Assembly: GCA_017307915.1 (NCBI GenBank)
Contig: JAFKGG010000390.1
Location: forward strand, 1-33,091
Origin: Burkholderiales bacterium
GTDB lineage: Bacteria; Pseudomonadota; Gammaproteobacteria; Burkholderiales; Burkholderiaceae_E
Direction: 5' to 3'
DNA: 33,091 nt
Shown here one piece after another: positions 25,241-33,091 of this stretch. The translations under genes were made by a program, and so were the position numbers. Position 1 is the first letter of the stretch; each line of letters opens with the position of its first letter. The notes beneath the pieces were generated by a model, which saw only the letters and a program-made list of their open reading frames with translations, searched no databases and had not been told where the DNA came from.

Positions 25241-26238
25241 GCACGCGCGCCGCTGCCGCGCCCGCCGGCGCCGCCGCTCCACAGACGAAGGCGCGCCGCC
25301 TGCGCGAGCTGCTGAGCGATGCGCGGCCGCTGGTCTCGCCCGGCGTCTTCGACGGCTACAGCGCGCTGATGGTCGAGGCGATGGGCTTCAAGACCGCCGC
25401 CACGACCGGGGCTGGTCTGTCGAATTCCTTGCTTGGCCAGCCCGACATCGGTTTGCTGGGCCTGCGCGACAACGTCGACGCCTGCTGCCATCTGGCGCGC
25501 AGCGTGTCGATTCCGCTGATGGCCGATGCCGATACCGGCTACGGCAACGCGGTTACCGTCTATCACGTGGTGCAGTACTTCGAGGAGGCCGGCGTGGTCG
25601 GCATCAACCTCGAAGACCAGCTCATGCCCAAGCGCTGCGGCCACATGCGCGGCAAGGAACTGATTTCCGCGCGCGAGATGGTCTCGAAGATCGAAGCGGC
25701 CATCAAGGCCAAGCGCGATCCCGATTTCATCCTGAACGCCCGCACCGACGCGATCGCCATCGAGGGTATCGATGGGGCGCTGGCGCGAGTGCGCGAATAC
25801 AAGGCGGCGGGCGCCGACATGATCTATGCCGACGCGATCCGCAACGAAGACGACATTCGCCGCTTGGTCGATGCTGCCGGCGACGTGCCGCTGAACGTCA
25901 ACATGGGATTCGGCCTGCGCAGCCGGCCGACGACCCCCTTGATTTCGCTGACGCGCCTGAAGGAGCTGGGCGTGGCGCGCGTGAGCTGTCCGCGCTTGGT
26001 GTCGGCGGCGGCGCTGTCGGGCATGCGCAAGGCGCTGGCCGCGATGCAGCGCTGCATCCAGACCGGCGAGCTGGAAGATCGGCCCGACCTGCTCGACGGC
26101 ATGCAAGAGATCGCCGAACTGGTGGGCTATGCGCGCGTGTCGGCGCTGGAAAACGAATTGCTGGCCGACGAGGCACTCGAACACAAGTATCGCGGCGCTG
26201 AGCGCGATTACGTGATCCGCGGTTCGAAGGAGAACTGA
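25237..26238 (+). CDS. Isocitrate lyase / PEP mutase superfamily lyase (methylisocitrate/dimethylmalate lyase-like)
   Basis: 333 residues. The active-site loop KRCGH (132-136, Cys134) is the lyase version of the motif, as in isocitrate and methylisocitrate lyases. Metal-site acids lie in LMADADTGYGN (about 95-105) and GINLEDQ. Substrate-phosphate-type loops (TTGAG, NARTDA) match the superfamily. The reaction would be carbon-carbon cleavage of a 2-hydroxy- or 2-oxo-dicarboxylate to a pyruvate-like product. The Ala-rich first 15 residues are not conserved. ATG 25237 overlaps the GntR stop. Oxaloacetate decarboxylase activity is an alternative within the family. Confidence 0.86.
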   Translation: MSTRAAAAPAGAAAPQTKARRLRELLSDARPLVSPGVFDGYSALMVEAMGFKTAATTGAGLSNSLLGQPDIGLLGLRDNVDACCHLARSVSIPLMADADTGYGNAVTVYHVVQYFEEAGVVGINLEDQLMPKRCGHMRGKELISAREMVSKIEAAIKAKRDPDFILNARTDAIAIEGIDGALARVREYKAAGADMIYADAIRNEDDIRRLVDAAGDVPLNVNMGFGLRSRPTTPLISLTRLKELGVARVSCPRLVSAAALSGMRKALAAMQRCIQTGELEDRPDLLDGMQEIAELVGYARVSALENELLADEALEHKYRGAERDYVIRGSKEN

Positions 26239-26239
26239 C

Positions 26240-27133
26240 ATGCAGGCGCGCCGCTACGGTCCGTTCCCGTATGTGCCGATCCATCGGCGGCCGCGCCTGC
26301 AATGGCCGGGCGGCGCCCGTGTTGCGCTGTGGGTCAATCCGAACATCGAGTTCTTCGGCCTCGACGACGTGATGCCGGGCAACGTCAACGAGCGCGTCGC
26401 GCGCGAGCACGCCAAGGTGCCCAATGTGCGCAACTGGTCGCTGCGCGACTACGGCAATCGCGTCGGCATCTGGCGGCTGATGCAGGTGTTGACGCGCTAC
26501 GGCATACGCGCCAGCGCTGCCTTGAACAGCGAGTTGTGCGACCACCATCCCGAGATCATCGACGAAGCGATGCGGCTCGGTTGGGAGCTGATGGGGCACG
26601 GCCAGACCAATGCGCTGCGCATCAATGAGATGCCGCCGCAGGCCGAGCGCGAGGCGATCTTCGCCGCGATCGAACGCATCGAACGTGCCTGCGGCGTGCG
26701 GCCCGTAGGCTGGCTGGGGCCGGGCCTGGCCGAAACCTGGCACACGCTCGACTACCTTGCCGAGGCGGGCATCCGTTACGTCTGCGACTGGGTCAATGAT
26801 GATCAGCCATACCGGATGCAGATCGGCTCGCCGCCGCTGGTCGCGATGCCGTACACGCTGCAGGCCAACGACGTGCCGGCCTACTTCGACATGAAGTGCT
26901 CGGTGCCCGAGTTCGAGCGGATTCTGAAAGCTCAGTTCGATACGCTGTATCGCGAGGGCGCCGAGTCGGGGCGCGTGATGGCGATCGCCGTGCATCCGTT
27001 TCTCACCGGGCAGCCGCACCGCATCGGCGCGCTGGATGCGGCGCTCGAGCACATCTGCAGGCATGACGGTGTATGGCGGGCAACCGCCCGCGAGATCACC
27101 GAACATTTTCTCGCATCGACTGATATCGACTGA
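26240..27133 (+). CDS. Polysaccharide-deacetylase-fold hydrolase, PuuE/cyclic-imidase-like
   Basis: 297 residues. The family opening YVPIHRRPRLQWPGGARVALWVNPNIEFF, then RDYGNRVGIWRLMQVLTRYGIRASAALN, ELMGHGQTN and WLGPGLAETWHTLDYLAEAGI, is that of PuuE-type proteins rather than cell-wall chitin or peptidoglycan deacetylases. No signal peptide is visible, so it acts in the cytoplasm. Characterised relatives hydrolyse cyclic amide bonds (allantoin, cyclic imides). Together with the M20 amidase downstream this suggests ring opening of a cyclic ureide or imide. It begins one base after the lyase stop, with GAAGGAG upstream. Confidence 0.87.
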   Translation: MQARRYGPFPYVPIHRRPRLQWPGGARVALWVNPNIEFFGLDDVMPGNVNERVAREHAKVPNVRNWSLRDYGNRVGIWRLMQVLTRYGIRASAALNSELCDHHPEIIDEAMRLGWELMGHGQTNALRINEMPPQAEREAIFAAIERIERACGVRPVGWLGPGLAETWHTLDYLAEAGIRYVCDWVNDDQPYRMQIGSPPLVAMPYTLQANDVPAYFDMKCSVPEFERILKAQFDTLYREGAESGRVMAIAVHPFLTGQPHRIGALDAALEHICRHDGVWRATAREITEHFLASTDID

Positions 27134-27143
27134 GCGGTAGTGA

Positions 27144-27267
27144 TTGCCGCGGGCGCAGCGTGCGCGGCGGCAAGGAGACAAGGCGTCGTTGAACGACGAG
27201 AGCGCTTGACGCTCTTTCGAGTCCTTGTGGTCATTCGGATCGTTCCCTTCCTATAGGAGGAATCTCC
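27144..27267 (+). promoter_or_regulatory. Structured leader with three successive hairpins upstream of a Bug gene
   Basis: TTGCCGC (27144-27150) pairs with GCGGCAA (27167-27173); GTCG pairs with CGAC (27185-27197); AGAGCG (27199-27204) pairs with CGCTCT (27210-27215), followed by TT. A strong SD (TAGGAGGA, 27255-27262) precedes the ATG at 27268. The third hairpin could be a weak terminator, the whole an attenuator or stability leader. No promoter is assigned. Confidence 0.45.
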
Positions 27268-28233
27268 ATGCGTTCGGGTATTCGTTTCATGCTGGTCCTG
27301 GCTTTTGCGTTCTGTATCGTGAATGCGGCGCAGGCGCAGTCTTTTCCCGACAAACCGATTCGCATCGTCGTGCCGTTCGCGCCGGGCGGCGGTGCCGATG
27401 TGGTGGCGCGCGTGCTGCAACCCAGGCTGTCGCAGGTGCTCGGCCAAACGGTGGTGATCGAGAACCGCGCCGGCGCCGGCGGCAACATCGGCACCGAGGT
27501 GGTGGCGCGTTCGCCGGCCGATGGCTATACCTTGCTGGTGGCCACCGTGTCGCAGGCGATCAATCATTCGCTGACCAGTCCGCCATGGGATCTGGTCAAG
27601 GATTTTGACCCGGTCGCGCTGCTGGTGCTCAACCAGAGCGTGCTGGCGGTCAACAACACGGTGCCGGCGTCGAGTGTGAAGGAACTGATCTCGCTGGCCA
27701 GCTCCAAGCCGGGCAAGATCACTTATGCCTCGTTTGGTGCCGGCAGCAGTGCGCACATGAACGCCGAGCTGTTCAAGATGGTGACCGGCGTCGACATGTT
27801 GCACGTGCCCTACAAAGGCGCGGCGCCGGCGGTCAACGACGTGATCGCCGGACAGGTCGACATCATCTTCTGCGACATCGCGGCGATCCTGCCGCAGATC
27901 CGTGCCGGGCGCGCCAAGGCGCTGGCGATCGGATCGAATGCACCGTTCGCTGGCCTGCCCGGCGTGCCGACCTTCAGCGAAGCCGGTCTGCCCAACTACG
28001 AGACCGGCGGCTTCCTGGCATTGGTGGCGCCGGCCGGCACGCCGCGCCCGGCGGTCGAGCGATTGAATGCCGCGGTGGCCGACGCGCTGGCCGTGCCCGA
28101 GATCCGCGAGAAGCTGCAGGGAATGGCCGGCGTGCCGATGGGCGGATCGCCGCAGCGGCTCGGCCAGTTTCTGAAGGACGAGGTCGAGAAGTGGGCGCGC
28201 GTCATCAAGACGGCCAACATCCGCGCCAACTGA
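27268..28233 (+). CDS. Bug/TctC-family periplasmic solute-binding protein (GntR operon)
   Basis: 321 residues. A short, clean signal peptide RSGIRFMLVLAFAFCIVNAA ends AQAQSF. Family motifs are IRIVVPFAPGGGADVVARV, ENRAGAGGNIGTEVVARSPADGYTLL, LHVPYKGAAPAVNDVIAGQVDI and LPGVPTFSEAGLPNYE. It is the most canonical of the five Bug proteins in the window. A 134-bp structured leader separates it from the upstream hydrolase, and it has the best ribosome binding site of the operon, consistent with high-level periplasmic expression. No TctA/B partner genes are seen. Confidence 0.94.
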   Translation: MRSGIRFMLVLAFAFCIVNAAQAQSFPDKPIRIVVPFAPGGGADVVARVLQPRLSQVLGQTVVIENRAGAGGNIGTEVVARSPADGYTLLVATVSQAINHSLTSPPWDLVKDFDPVALLVLNQSVLAVNNTVPASSVKELISLASSKPGKITYASFGAGSSAHMNAELFKMVTGVDMLHVPYKGAAPAVNDVIAGQVDIIFCDIAAILPQIRAGRAKALAIGSNAPFAGLPGVPTFSEAGLPNYETGGFLALVAPAGTPRPAVERLNAAVADALAVPEIREKLQGMAGVPMGGSPQRLGQFLKDEVEKWARVIKTANIRAN

Positions 28234-28248
28234 AGCAGGGTTGACCGC

Positions 28249-29562
28249 ATGCATGAACTGCTCGACCGCTGTGTTTCGCAGCTCCGGCTGGCGCGGCTGA
28301 TCGAAGCGCTGTCGCGCTTCGGCGCGCGCGAAGACGGCGGCGTCGATCGACAGGCCATGGGCGAAGCCGACATCGCGGCGCGCGAGTTTCTGGTCGATCG
28401 CGCGGCAGCGCTGGGTTGCACGGCGATGCTGGATGAATCCGGCAATCTGTTCCTGCGCCGCGCCGGCGTGGCGGCCTCAGCGGCGGCCGCCCCGGCGAGG
28501 CCGGCGCCGTCTTCATCGATCGACGCGGTTGCGCCTCCATTGACCGGGCTGGCGCCGGCCGTGGCCACTGGCAGCCACGTCGATTCGCAGCCGGCCGGCG
28601 GCCGGCTGGATGGCGCTTGGGGAATCTGCGCCGGCCTGGAAGCAATCGCAGCGCTCAACGAGGCCGGCATCGTCACCCGCGACCCGATCGAAGTGATCGT
28701 ATGGGCCAATGAAGAGGGCTGCCGCTTCGCCCCCGGATCGCTGGGGGCGCAGGCCTTCGTCGAGCCGGCGCGCTTGCCGGCGCTGCTCGATGCGCGTGAC
28801 CGCGACGGGGTGCGCTATGGCGACTGCGTAGCGGCCTTGCATCGGCGCATGCCGCTGCCGCCGCGCGCGCCGGGCAGCGGGCTGAAGCTGTTCATCGAGG
28901 CGCACATCGAGCAAGGGCCCGTGCTGGAGCAGCGCGAGGTGCCGATCGGCATCGTGTCGGGCGTGCAGGGCGTGCGCTGGCTGCGCATCGCTGCGCAGGG
29001 CCAGGCCGCCCATGCCGGCACGACGCCGCTGGCGTTTCGCCGCGATGCGATGCGCGCTTGCGTTGAACTGATGCAGCGGCTGTATGGGCATGCCGAGCAG
29101 GTGCCGCAGCTTCGATTGACGGTCGGCAGCATCGACGTCGCTCCGGGGTCGATCAATACGGTGCCGGGCGACGCCGCCTTCACCCTCGATCTGCGCCACG
29201 CCGATGCCGCGCAGCTCGATGCCTGCGAGCGCCTGGTCGGCGAATATTGTTCGTCGTCGCGCCACGGCTGCCGGATGACGGTCGAGCGGCTGATGGCGCT
29301 GCCGACCACCCGTTTCGACGCCGGGCTGCAGCAGAGCCTGCGTGCATCGGCCTCCGAGCTGGGTTTGCCGACGCTCGACATGCTCTCGGGCGCTTTTCAC
29401 GACGCCTTGCACGTGGCACGGCTGTGCCCGACGGCGATGCTGTTCGTGCCGAGCCGCGACGGCCTGAGCCACAACCCGGCCGAGCATACCGATATCGAAT
29501 TGCTGCATGCCGGCACGCGCGTGCTGGCGCAGACGCTGCTTCGGCTGGCCGGCACCGCATGA
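28249..29562 (+). CDS. M20-family Zn amidohydrolase (N-carbamoyl amino acid hydrolase / allantoate amidohydrolase-like)
   Basis: 437 residues. The dinuclear Zn site is visible: GSHVDSQPAGGRLDGAWG gives His110 and bridging Asp121, and ANEEGCRF gives Glu155/Glu156. FIEAHIEQGPVLE and GAFHDALHVARL supply further family histidines. The dimerisation lid domain contains AGTTPLAFRRDAM. Characterised members remove carbamoyl or ureido groups, releasing ammonia and CO2, after ring opening by an amidase. An unusual Ala/Pro/Ser-rich stretch (residues 72-104) sits just before the first Zn ligand. Positioned 15 bp after the Bug gene. Confidence 0.9.
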   Translation: MHELLDRCVSQLRLARLIEALSRFGAREDGGVDRQAMGEADIAAREFLVDRAAALGCTAMLDESGNLFLRRAGVAASAAAAPARPAPSSSIDAVAPPLTGLAPAVATGSHVDSQPAGGRLDGAWGICAGLEAIAALNEAGIVTRDPIEVIVWANEEGCRFAPGSLGAQAFVEPARLPALLDARDRDGVRYGDCVAALHRRMPLPPRAPGSGLKLFIEAHIEQGPVLEQREVPIGIVSGVQGVRWLRIAAQGQAAHAGTTPLAFRRDAMRACVELMQRLYGHAEQVPQLRLTVGSIDVAPGSINTVPGDAAFTLDLRHADAAQLDACERLVGEYCSSSRHGCRMTVERLMALPTTRFDAGLQQSLRASASELGLPTLDMLSGAFHDALHVARLCPTAMLFVPSRDGLSHNPAEHTDIELLHAGTRVLAQTLLRLAGTA

Positions 29563-29607
29563 CGCGCCGGCTGCCATCGAGTCACCCCTTATCGAACGAG
29601 GAATCGC

Positions 29608-30927
29608 ATGCGCTCCAGTGTCAGATACCCGGCGGCCAACGAGATCCTGCTCACCGATTGCCATCTGATCGATGGCGTGTCGGATGAACCCTTCGAACGC
29701 GCCTATGTCGAGATCCGCGACGGCAAGTTCGTGGCCTCGGGGCCGATGAGCAAGGCGCCGCGCGTCAAGGGTCTGTACGAGATCGACTGTCAGGGCCGCA
29801 CCGTGATGCCCGGGCTGATCGACTGCCACGTGCACCTGGTGTATGCGGGCTCGAAGAACATGGAAGAGGCGATCCGCTTTCCGGTGGAAACGGCGGTGAT
29901 CCACGCCGTGATGCATGCGCGTGCCGTGCTCGATTCCGGCTATACGGCGGTGCGCGAAGTGGGCACGATCGGCAATACCAGCGTGGCGATGCGCGACGCG
30001 ATCCGGCAGCGCAAGATCTATGGCCCCAAGATCGTGGCCAGCGGCCGCGGCATCGGCACCACCGGCAGCGGCAACGATCTGTTGCCGGCGCACTGGGAAA
30101 GCACCGGCGGCCGGCTGGTGGTCGATGGCGTGGATGCGATTCGCAAGGCGGTGCGGCGGCAGACGCGCGAAGGCGTCGACAACATCAAGTTCATCGCCAG
30201 CGGCGTGGAAGTGCATCCGACCTGCTTCACGTGGATGACCACGATTTCCGAGGACGAGCTGCGCGCCGGCATCGAAGAGGCGCACCGCTGGGGCCGGTCG
30301 GTAGCCGTGCACGCGCAGTCGTACGAGGCGGTGAAGTTCGCGCTGCGCTGGGGCGCCGATACGATCGAGCACGGCACGCGGCTCGACGAGGAATCGATCG
30401 AGATGTTCAAGCGCTCGAACGCCTTCCTGGTGCCGACGCTGTGCACCTTGTACAGCGTGCTGCTGCTGGGCGAAAAGCTCGGCCTGAGCCAGAAGCAGCG
30501 CGACGAAATGAAGGTCAACGAGCCGCTATGGACCGGCAGCATCAAGGCTGCCTACGATGCCGGCGTGCAGATCGCCTCGGGTGGCGACCTGGGCAATCGC
30601 TATCCGCACGGCGACAACGCGAAAGAGCTGTCTTACCTGGTGCAGCTCGGCATGAAGCCGATGGACGTGCTGCGCTCGGCCACCTCGATCGCGGCGCGCG
30701 CGATCCGGCGCGGCGATCGCTTCGGCTCGATCAAGCCGGGGCTGGAGGCCGACTTCATCGTGGTCGACGGCGATCCGCTGCGCGACATGGACGTGTTGCT
30801 GGATCCGGCGCGCATGAACATGGTGTTCCAGGACGGCGAAATGGTGGCCGGCAGCGAATGGAAGGAGCCGCGCGAAGAGATGCCGATCATCCGCCCGCCG
30901 AGCTGCGAAGGCGGCCATCAACATTGA
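29608..30927 (+). CDS. Metal-dependent amidohydrolase (imidazolonepropionase/prolidase-like)
   Basis: 439 residues. The TIM-barrel amidohydrolase motifs are MPGLIDCHVHL (His74, His76), DNIKFIASG (bridging Lys), VAVHAQS and IEHGT (His ligands) and IASGGDLGN (catalytic Asp). The small beta-sandwich formed by the two ends is present (LLTDCHLIDG and LEADFIVVDGDPL). The family hydrolyses cyclic amides, imidazolones and dipeptides such as Xaa-Pro. It is a cytoplasmic protein with no signal peptide. In this operon it would be a second ring- or amide-opening hydrolase. SD GAGGAAT lies before ATG 29608. Confidence 0.9.
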   Translation: MRSSVRYPAANEILLTDCHLIDGVSDEPFERAYVEIRDGKFVASGPMSKAPRVKGLYEIDCQGRTVMPGLIDCHVHLVYAGSKNMEEAIRFPVETAVIHAVMHARAVLDSGYTAVREVGTIGNTSVAMRDAIRQRKIYGPKIVASGRGIGTTGSGNDLLPAHWESTGGRLVVDGVDAIRKAVRRQTREGVDNIKFIASGVEVHPTCFTWMTTISEDELRAGIEEAHRWGRSVAVHAQSYEAVKFALRWGADTIEHGTRLDEESIEMFKRSNAFLVPTLCTLYSVLLLGEKLGLSQKQRDEMKVNEPLWTGSIKAAYDAGVQIASGGDLGNRYPHGDNAKELSYLVQLGMKPMDVLRSATSIAARAIRRGDRFGSIKPGLEADFIVVDGDPLRDMDVLLDPARMNMVFQDGEMVAGSEWKEPREEMPIIRPPSCEGGHQH

Positions 30928-30952
30928 ACGGCCGCAGGCCATGGGAGAACCG

Positions 30953-32005
30953 ATGATGAACCAAGCGACGAACGATGCGCGTGCAGCCGATCCGCAAGGT
31001 GCCGGTGCCGCGGCGGGAGCCGGCGTGCCGGCCGCCGCCGAGCGGATTCCGGTCATCGACGTCGGCGCGCTGTTTGCCGACGACCCGGCCGCGGCGCGGG
31101 CGGTGGCCGACGAGATCCGGGATGCGGCGGTGCATACCGGGTTCTTCTACGTCAGCGGCCACAACGTGCCGCGCGAGACGATCGATGCCACCTACATGGC
31201 GGCCAAGTATTTCTTCGATCTGCCCGACGAGGCCAAGCAGGCGATCAAGGTGACGCCGACCAGTGCGCACCGCGGCTACATGCCGTTCGCGCAGACGCGC
31301 CAGCCCGGCATTCGGCGCGCCGACCTGAAGGAGAGTTTCAATTTCGCGTTTCCGTTCACGCCCGATCATCCGGCAATGAAGTCGGGCCACCCGCTGATCG
31401 GCGAGAACCAGTGGCCGGCCGGCGAGCCGGTCTGGCAGCGCATCGTCGAGACCTACTACCGGCAGGTGTTCGAACTGGGACAGCGTATCCTGGGCGGCGT
31501 GGCCTTGTCGCTGGGGCTGCCGCGCGGCTTCTTTCGCGAACGCTACCGCTATCCGCTGGTGCGCACGCGGCTGCTGCACTATCCGGCGCAGCAGGCCGAC
31601 ACCGAAGATCAGTACGGCGCTGCCGCGCATACCGACTACGGCACCATCACGGTGCTGTGGCAGGACGAAGTCGGCGGCCTGCAGGTGCGCATGCGCGATG
31701 GCCGCTGGGTCGATGCCCCGCCGATCGAAGACACTTTCGTCATCAACATCGGCGACATGCTGCAGATCTGGTCGAATGATCTGTTCGTGTCGACGCCGCA
31801 CCGGGTGGTCAATCGCTCGGGAAGGGAACGCTTTTCGATCGCGACCTTCTATGATCCGGACTATGACGTGAAGGTCGAATGTCTGCCCAACTGTTCGTCG
31901 GCCGCCAATCCGCCGAAGCATGAGCCGCTGGTCGCCGGCGATTACATCGTGGCGCGCTACGACGGCTCGTATGCGTATCGGCAGCCCACTCAGTCCTGGA
32001 GTTGA
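30953..32005 (+). CDS. Isopenicillin-N-synthase-like 2OG-Fe(II) oxygenase
   Basis: 350 residues from ATG 30953. The N-terminal DIOX_N region RIPVIDVGALF ... TGFFYVSGHNVP is followed by the 2OG-FeII domain with His226-X-Asp228 (AAHTDYG), His283 (STPHRVVN) and the Arg-X-Ser cosubstrate motif (RFS, about 293-295). GGGAG at 30943-30947 favours ATG 30953 or 30956 over ATG 30941. An Ala/Gly-rich linker of about 25 residues precedes the domain. The family hydroxylates or desaturates small acids and amines using 2-oxoglutarate. It is the last gene of the GntR operon, and its 3' end overlaps the convergent protease gene by 16 bp. Confidence 0.9.
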   Translation: MMNQATNDARAADPQGAGAAAGAGVPAAAERIPVIDVGALFADDPAAARAVADEIRDAAVHTGFFYVSGHNVPRETIDATYMAAKYFFDLPDEAKQAIKVTPTSAHRGYMPFAQTRQPGIRRADLKESFNFAFPFTPDHPAMKSGHPLIGENQWPAGEPVWQRIVETYYRQVFELGQRILGGVALSLGLPRGFFRERYRYPLVRTRLLHYPAQQADTEDQYGAAAHTDYGTITVLWQDEVGGLQVRMRDGRWVDAPPIEDTFVINIGDMLQIWSNDLFVSTPHRVVNRSGRERFSIATFYDPDYDVKVECLPNCSSAANPPKHEPLVAGDYIVARYDGSYAYRQPTQSWS

Positions 32006-33091
32006 GGCCTGGTCCCCAGCTTGCGCATCGGCGGCTCCGGCGCCGGCCGTAGGCCGGTCACTTCGTGGATCTGCTGCTCGTCGAGCGTTTCGCGATCCAG
32101 CAGCGCGGCAGCCAGCGCGTCGAGTTCGCGCCGGTGCTTGTTCAGCAAGCGTATTGCCTCGGCATGGCTCTTGGCGATGATGTCGCGCACTTCGGCGTCG
32201 ATCAGGCGCGCCGTTTCCTCGCTGAACGGTTTGCTGCCGCCGAACAGGTCGCCGCCGGCGCCGCGCAGAAAGGGGTTTTCGCGCGGCGCCAGTTGCACCA
32301 TGCCGAGCTTGTCGTTCATGCCCCAGCGCGTCACCATGCTGCGCGCGATCGTCGAGGCCTGCTCGATGTCGTTTTCGGCGCCGGTGGTGCGGGTGCCGTA
32401 GACCACTTCCTCGGCGGCACGACCGCCCAGCATGCCGACGATGCGCGCGCGCAGATAGCTTTCCGAGTAGTTGTAGCGATCGGTGCTGGGGCGCTGATAA
32501 GTGACGCCCAACGCGCGGCCGCGCGGCACGATGGTGACGCGATGGACCGGGTCGGCGCCGGGCAGTATCAAGCCCAGTATGGCGTGGCCGCGTTCATGGT
32601 AGGCGATGCGCTCGCGGTCTTCGTGGCTGAGCAGCAGCGGCCGTTCGGGGCCGAGCACGATCTTCTCCAGCGCATCCATGAAGTCCTTGATGAATACTGC
32701 GTCCTGCCCGCGGCGCGCCGCCAGCAGCGCCGCTTCGTTGACCAGGTTCTTGATGTCGGCGCCCGAGAAGCCCGGCGTGGCGCCGGCGATCTCGTCTAGG
32801 TCGGCATCGGCGGCCAGCGGCACCTTGCGCGTATGCACCTTCAGGATCTCGATGCGGCCCTTGCGGTCGGGCAGATTCAGCACCACCTGCCGGTCGAAGC
32901 GGCCGGGGCGCAGCAGCGCCTTGTCGAGTACGTCGGGCTGGTTGGTGGCGGCCAGCACGATCACGCCTTCCTTGCTGGAGAAGCCGTCCATCTCGGTGAG
33001 AATCTGGTTCAGCGTCTGTTCCTGTTCGGCCACGCCGCCGATCGCGACCTGGTCGCGCGCGCGGCCGATCGCATCCAGTTCATCGATGAAC
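31990..33091 (-). CDS. ftsH: FtsH-type ATP-dependent zinc metalloprotease, 5'-truncated by window edge
   Basis: 367 codons visible, with the start outside the window. The frame at the edge opens with Walker B FIDELDAIGRARD, then the second region of homology TNQPDVLDKALLRPGRFDRQV. The Zn protease motif HERGH (canonical FtsH has HEAGH) and the third ligand region AENDIEQAS follow. The C-terminal helix bundle ends in a Pro-rich tail. The transmembrane and Walker A parts would lie beyond 33091. Acts at the inner membrane on damaged or regulatory proteins. The Arg in the HExxH motif and loosely conserved flanks hint at a paralogue rather than the main ftsH, but that is inference. Confidence 0.93.
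   Translation of the reverse strand, partial: FIDELDAIGRARDQVAIGGVAEQEQTLNQILTEMDGFSSKEGVIVLAATNQPDVLDKALLRPGRFDRQVVLNLPDRKGRIEILKVHTRKVPLAADADLDEIAGATPGFSGADIKNLVNEAALLAARRGQDAVFIKDFMDALEKIVLGPERPLLLSHEDRERIAYHERGHAILGLILPGADPVHRVTIVPRGRALGVTYQRPSTDRYNYSESYLRARIVGMLGGRAAEEVVYGTRTTGAENDIEQASTIARSMVTRWGMNDKLGMVQLAPRENPFLRGAGGDLFGGSKPFSEETARLIDAEVRDIIAKSHAEAIRLLNKHRRELDALAAALLDRETLDEQQIHEVTGLRPAPEPPMRKLGTRPQLQD

Noticed and set aside
28513-30372. A 619-codon antisense frame opposite the M20 amidase and amidohydrolase genes
   Set aside because: It lies opposite two genes with intact catalytic motifs, its translation is His/Arg/Ala-rich without domains, and long antisense frames are expected at this GC content.

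Overview
This window is GC-rich, gene-dense catabolic DNA. It probably comes from a betaproteobacterium of the order Burkholderiales, most likely near Alcaligenaceae (Bordetella/Achromobacter/Pigmentiphaga-like). The inference rests on five stand-alone tripartite-tricarboxylate-type solute-binding proteins (Bug family), one or two per catabolic operon, together with abundant LysR regulators and flavin- and iron-dependent oxygenases. No tRNA, rRNA, CRISPR array, transposase or phage gene was seen. All assignments come from reading translated sequence; no database search was run.

Region A (1-5714, + strand) is the 3-hydroxyanthranilate / 2-nitrobenzoate lower pathway: hydratase (5' end outside the window), acylating acetaldehyde dehydrogenase, 4-hydroxy-2-oxovalerate aldolase, 4-oxalocrotonate decarboxylase, RidA-type 2-aminomuconate deaminase, 3-hydroxyanthranilate 3,4-dioxygenase and ACMS decarboxylase. 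The order H-J-I-G-F-C-D is, from memory, that of the nba cluster of Pseudomonas fluorescens KU-7. Together these turn 3-hydroxyanthranilate into pyruvate and acetyl-CoA; only the semialdehyde dehydrogenase (NbaE) and the regulator are not visible.

Region B (5715-8837) opens with an 810-bp gene-free interval between convergent operons. It holds two ~240-bp nested palindromes in opposite orientation. Their cores are nearly identical, but their stems differ in sequence while still pairing. This is the most unusual feature of the window. Beyond it a Rieske oxygenase and a Bug protein (- strand) face a divergent LysR gene.

Region C (9823-17170, - strand) is an unassigned aromatic operon: acyl-CoA-dehydrogenase-fold hydroxylase, Bug, cupin protein, HpcH/HpaI aldolase, LigA- and LigB-type extradiol dioxygenase subunits, RidA protein, flavin reductase and LysR. 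The RidA protein hints at a nitrogen-bearing ring substrate.

Region D (17334-24345): a LysR gene (-) faces a + strand operon of Bug, muconate-cycloisomerase-like enolase, second Bug, TauD-like dioxygenase, flavin reductase and luciferase-like monooxygenase.

Region E (24389-32005, + strand): a HutC-type GntR regulator with a visible promoter/operator, then an isocitrate-lyase/PEP-mutase family lyase, a PuuE-like deacetylase-fold hydrolase, Bug, an M20 amidase, an amidohydrolase and a 2OG-Fe(II) oxygenase. This set suggests opening and trimming of a cyclic amide, imide or ureide. The window ends in a convergent, partial FtsH-type protease gene (- strand).
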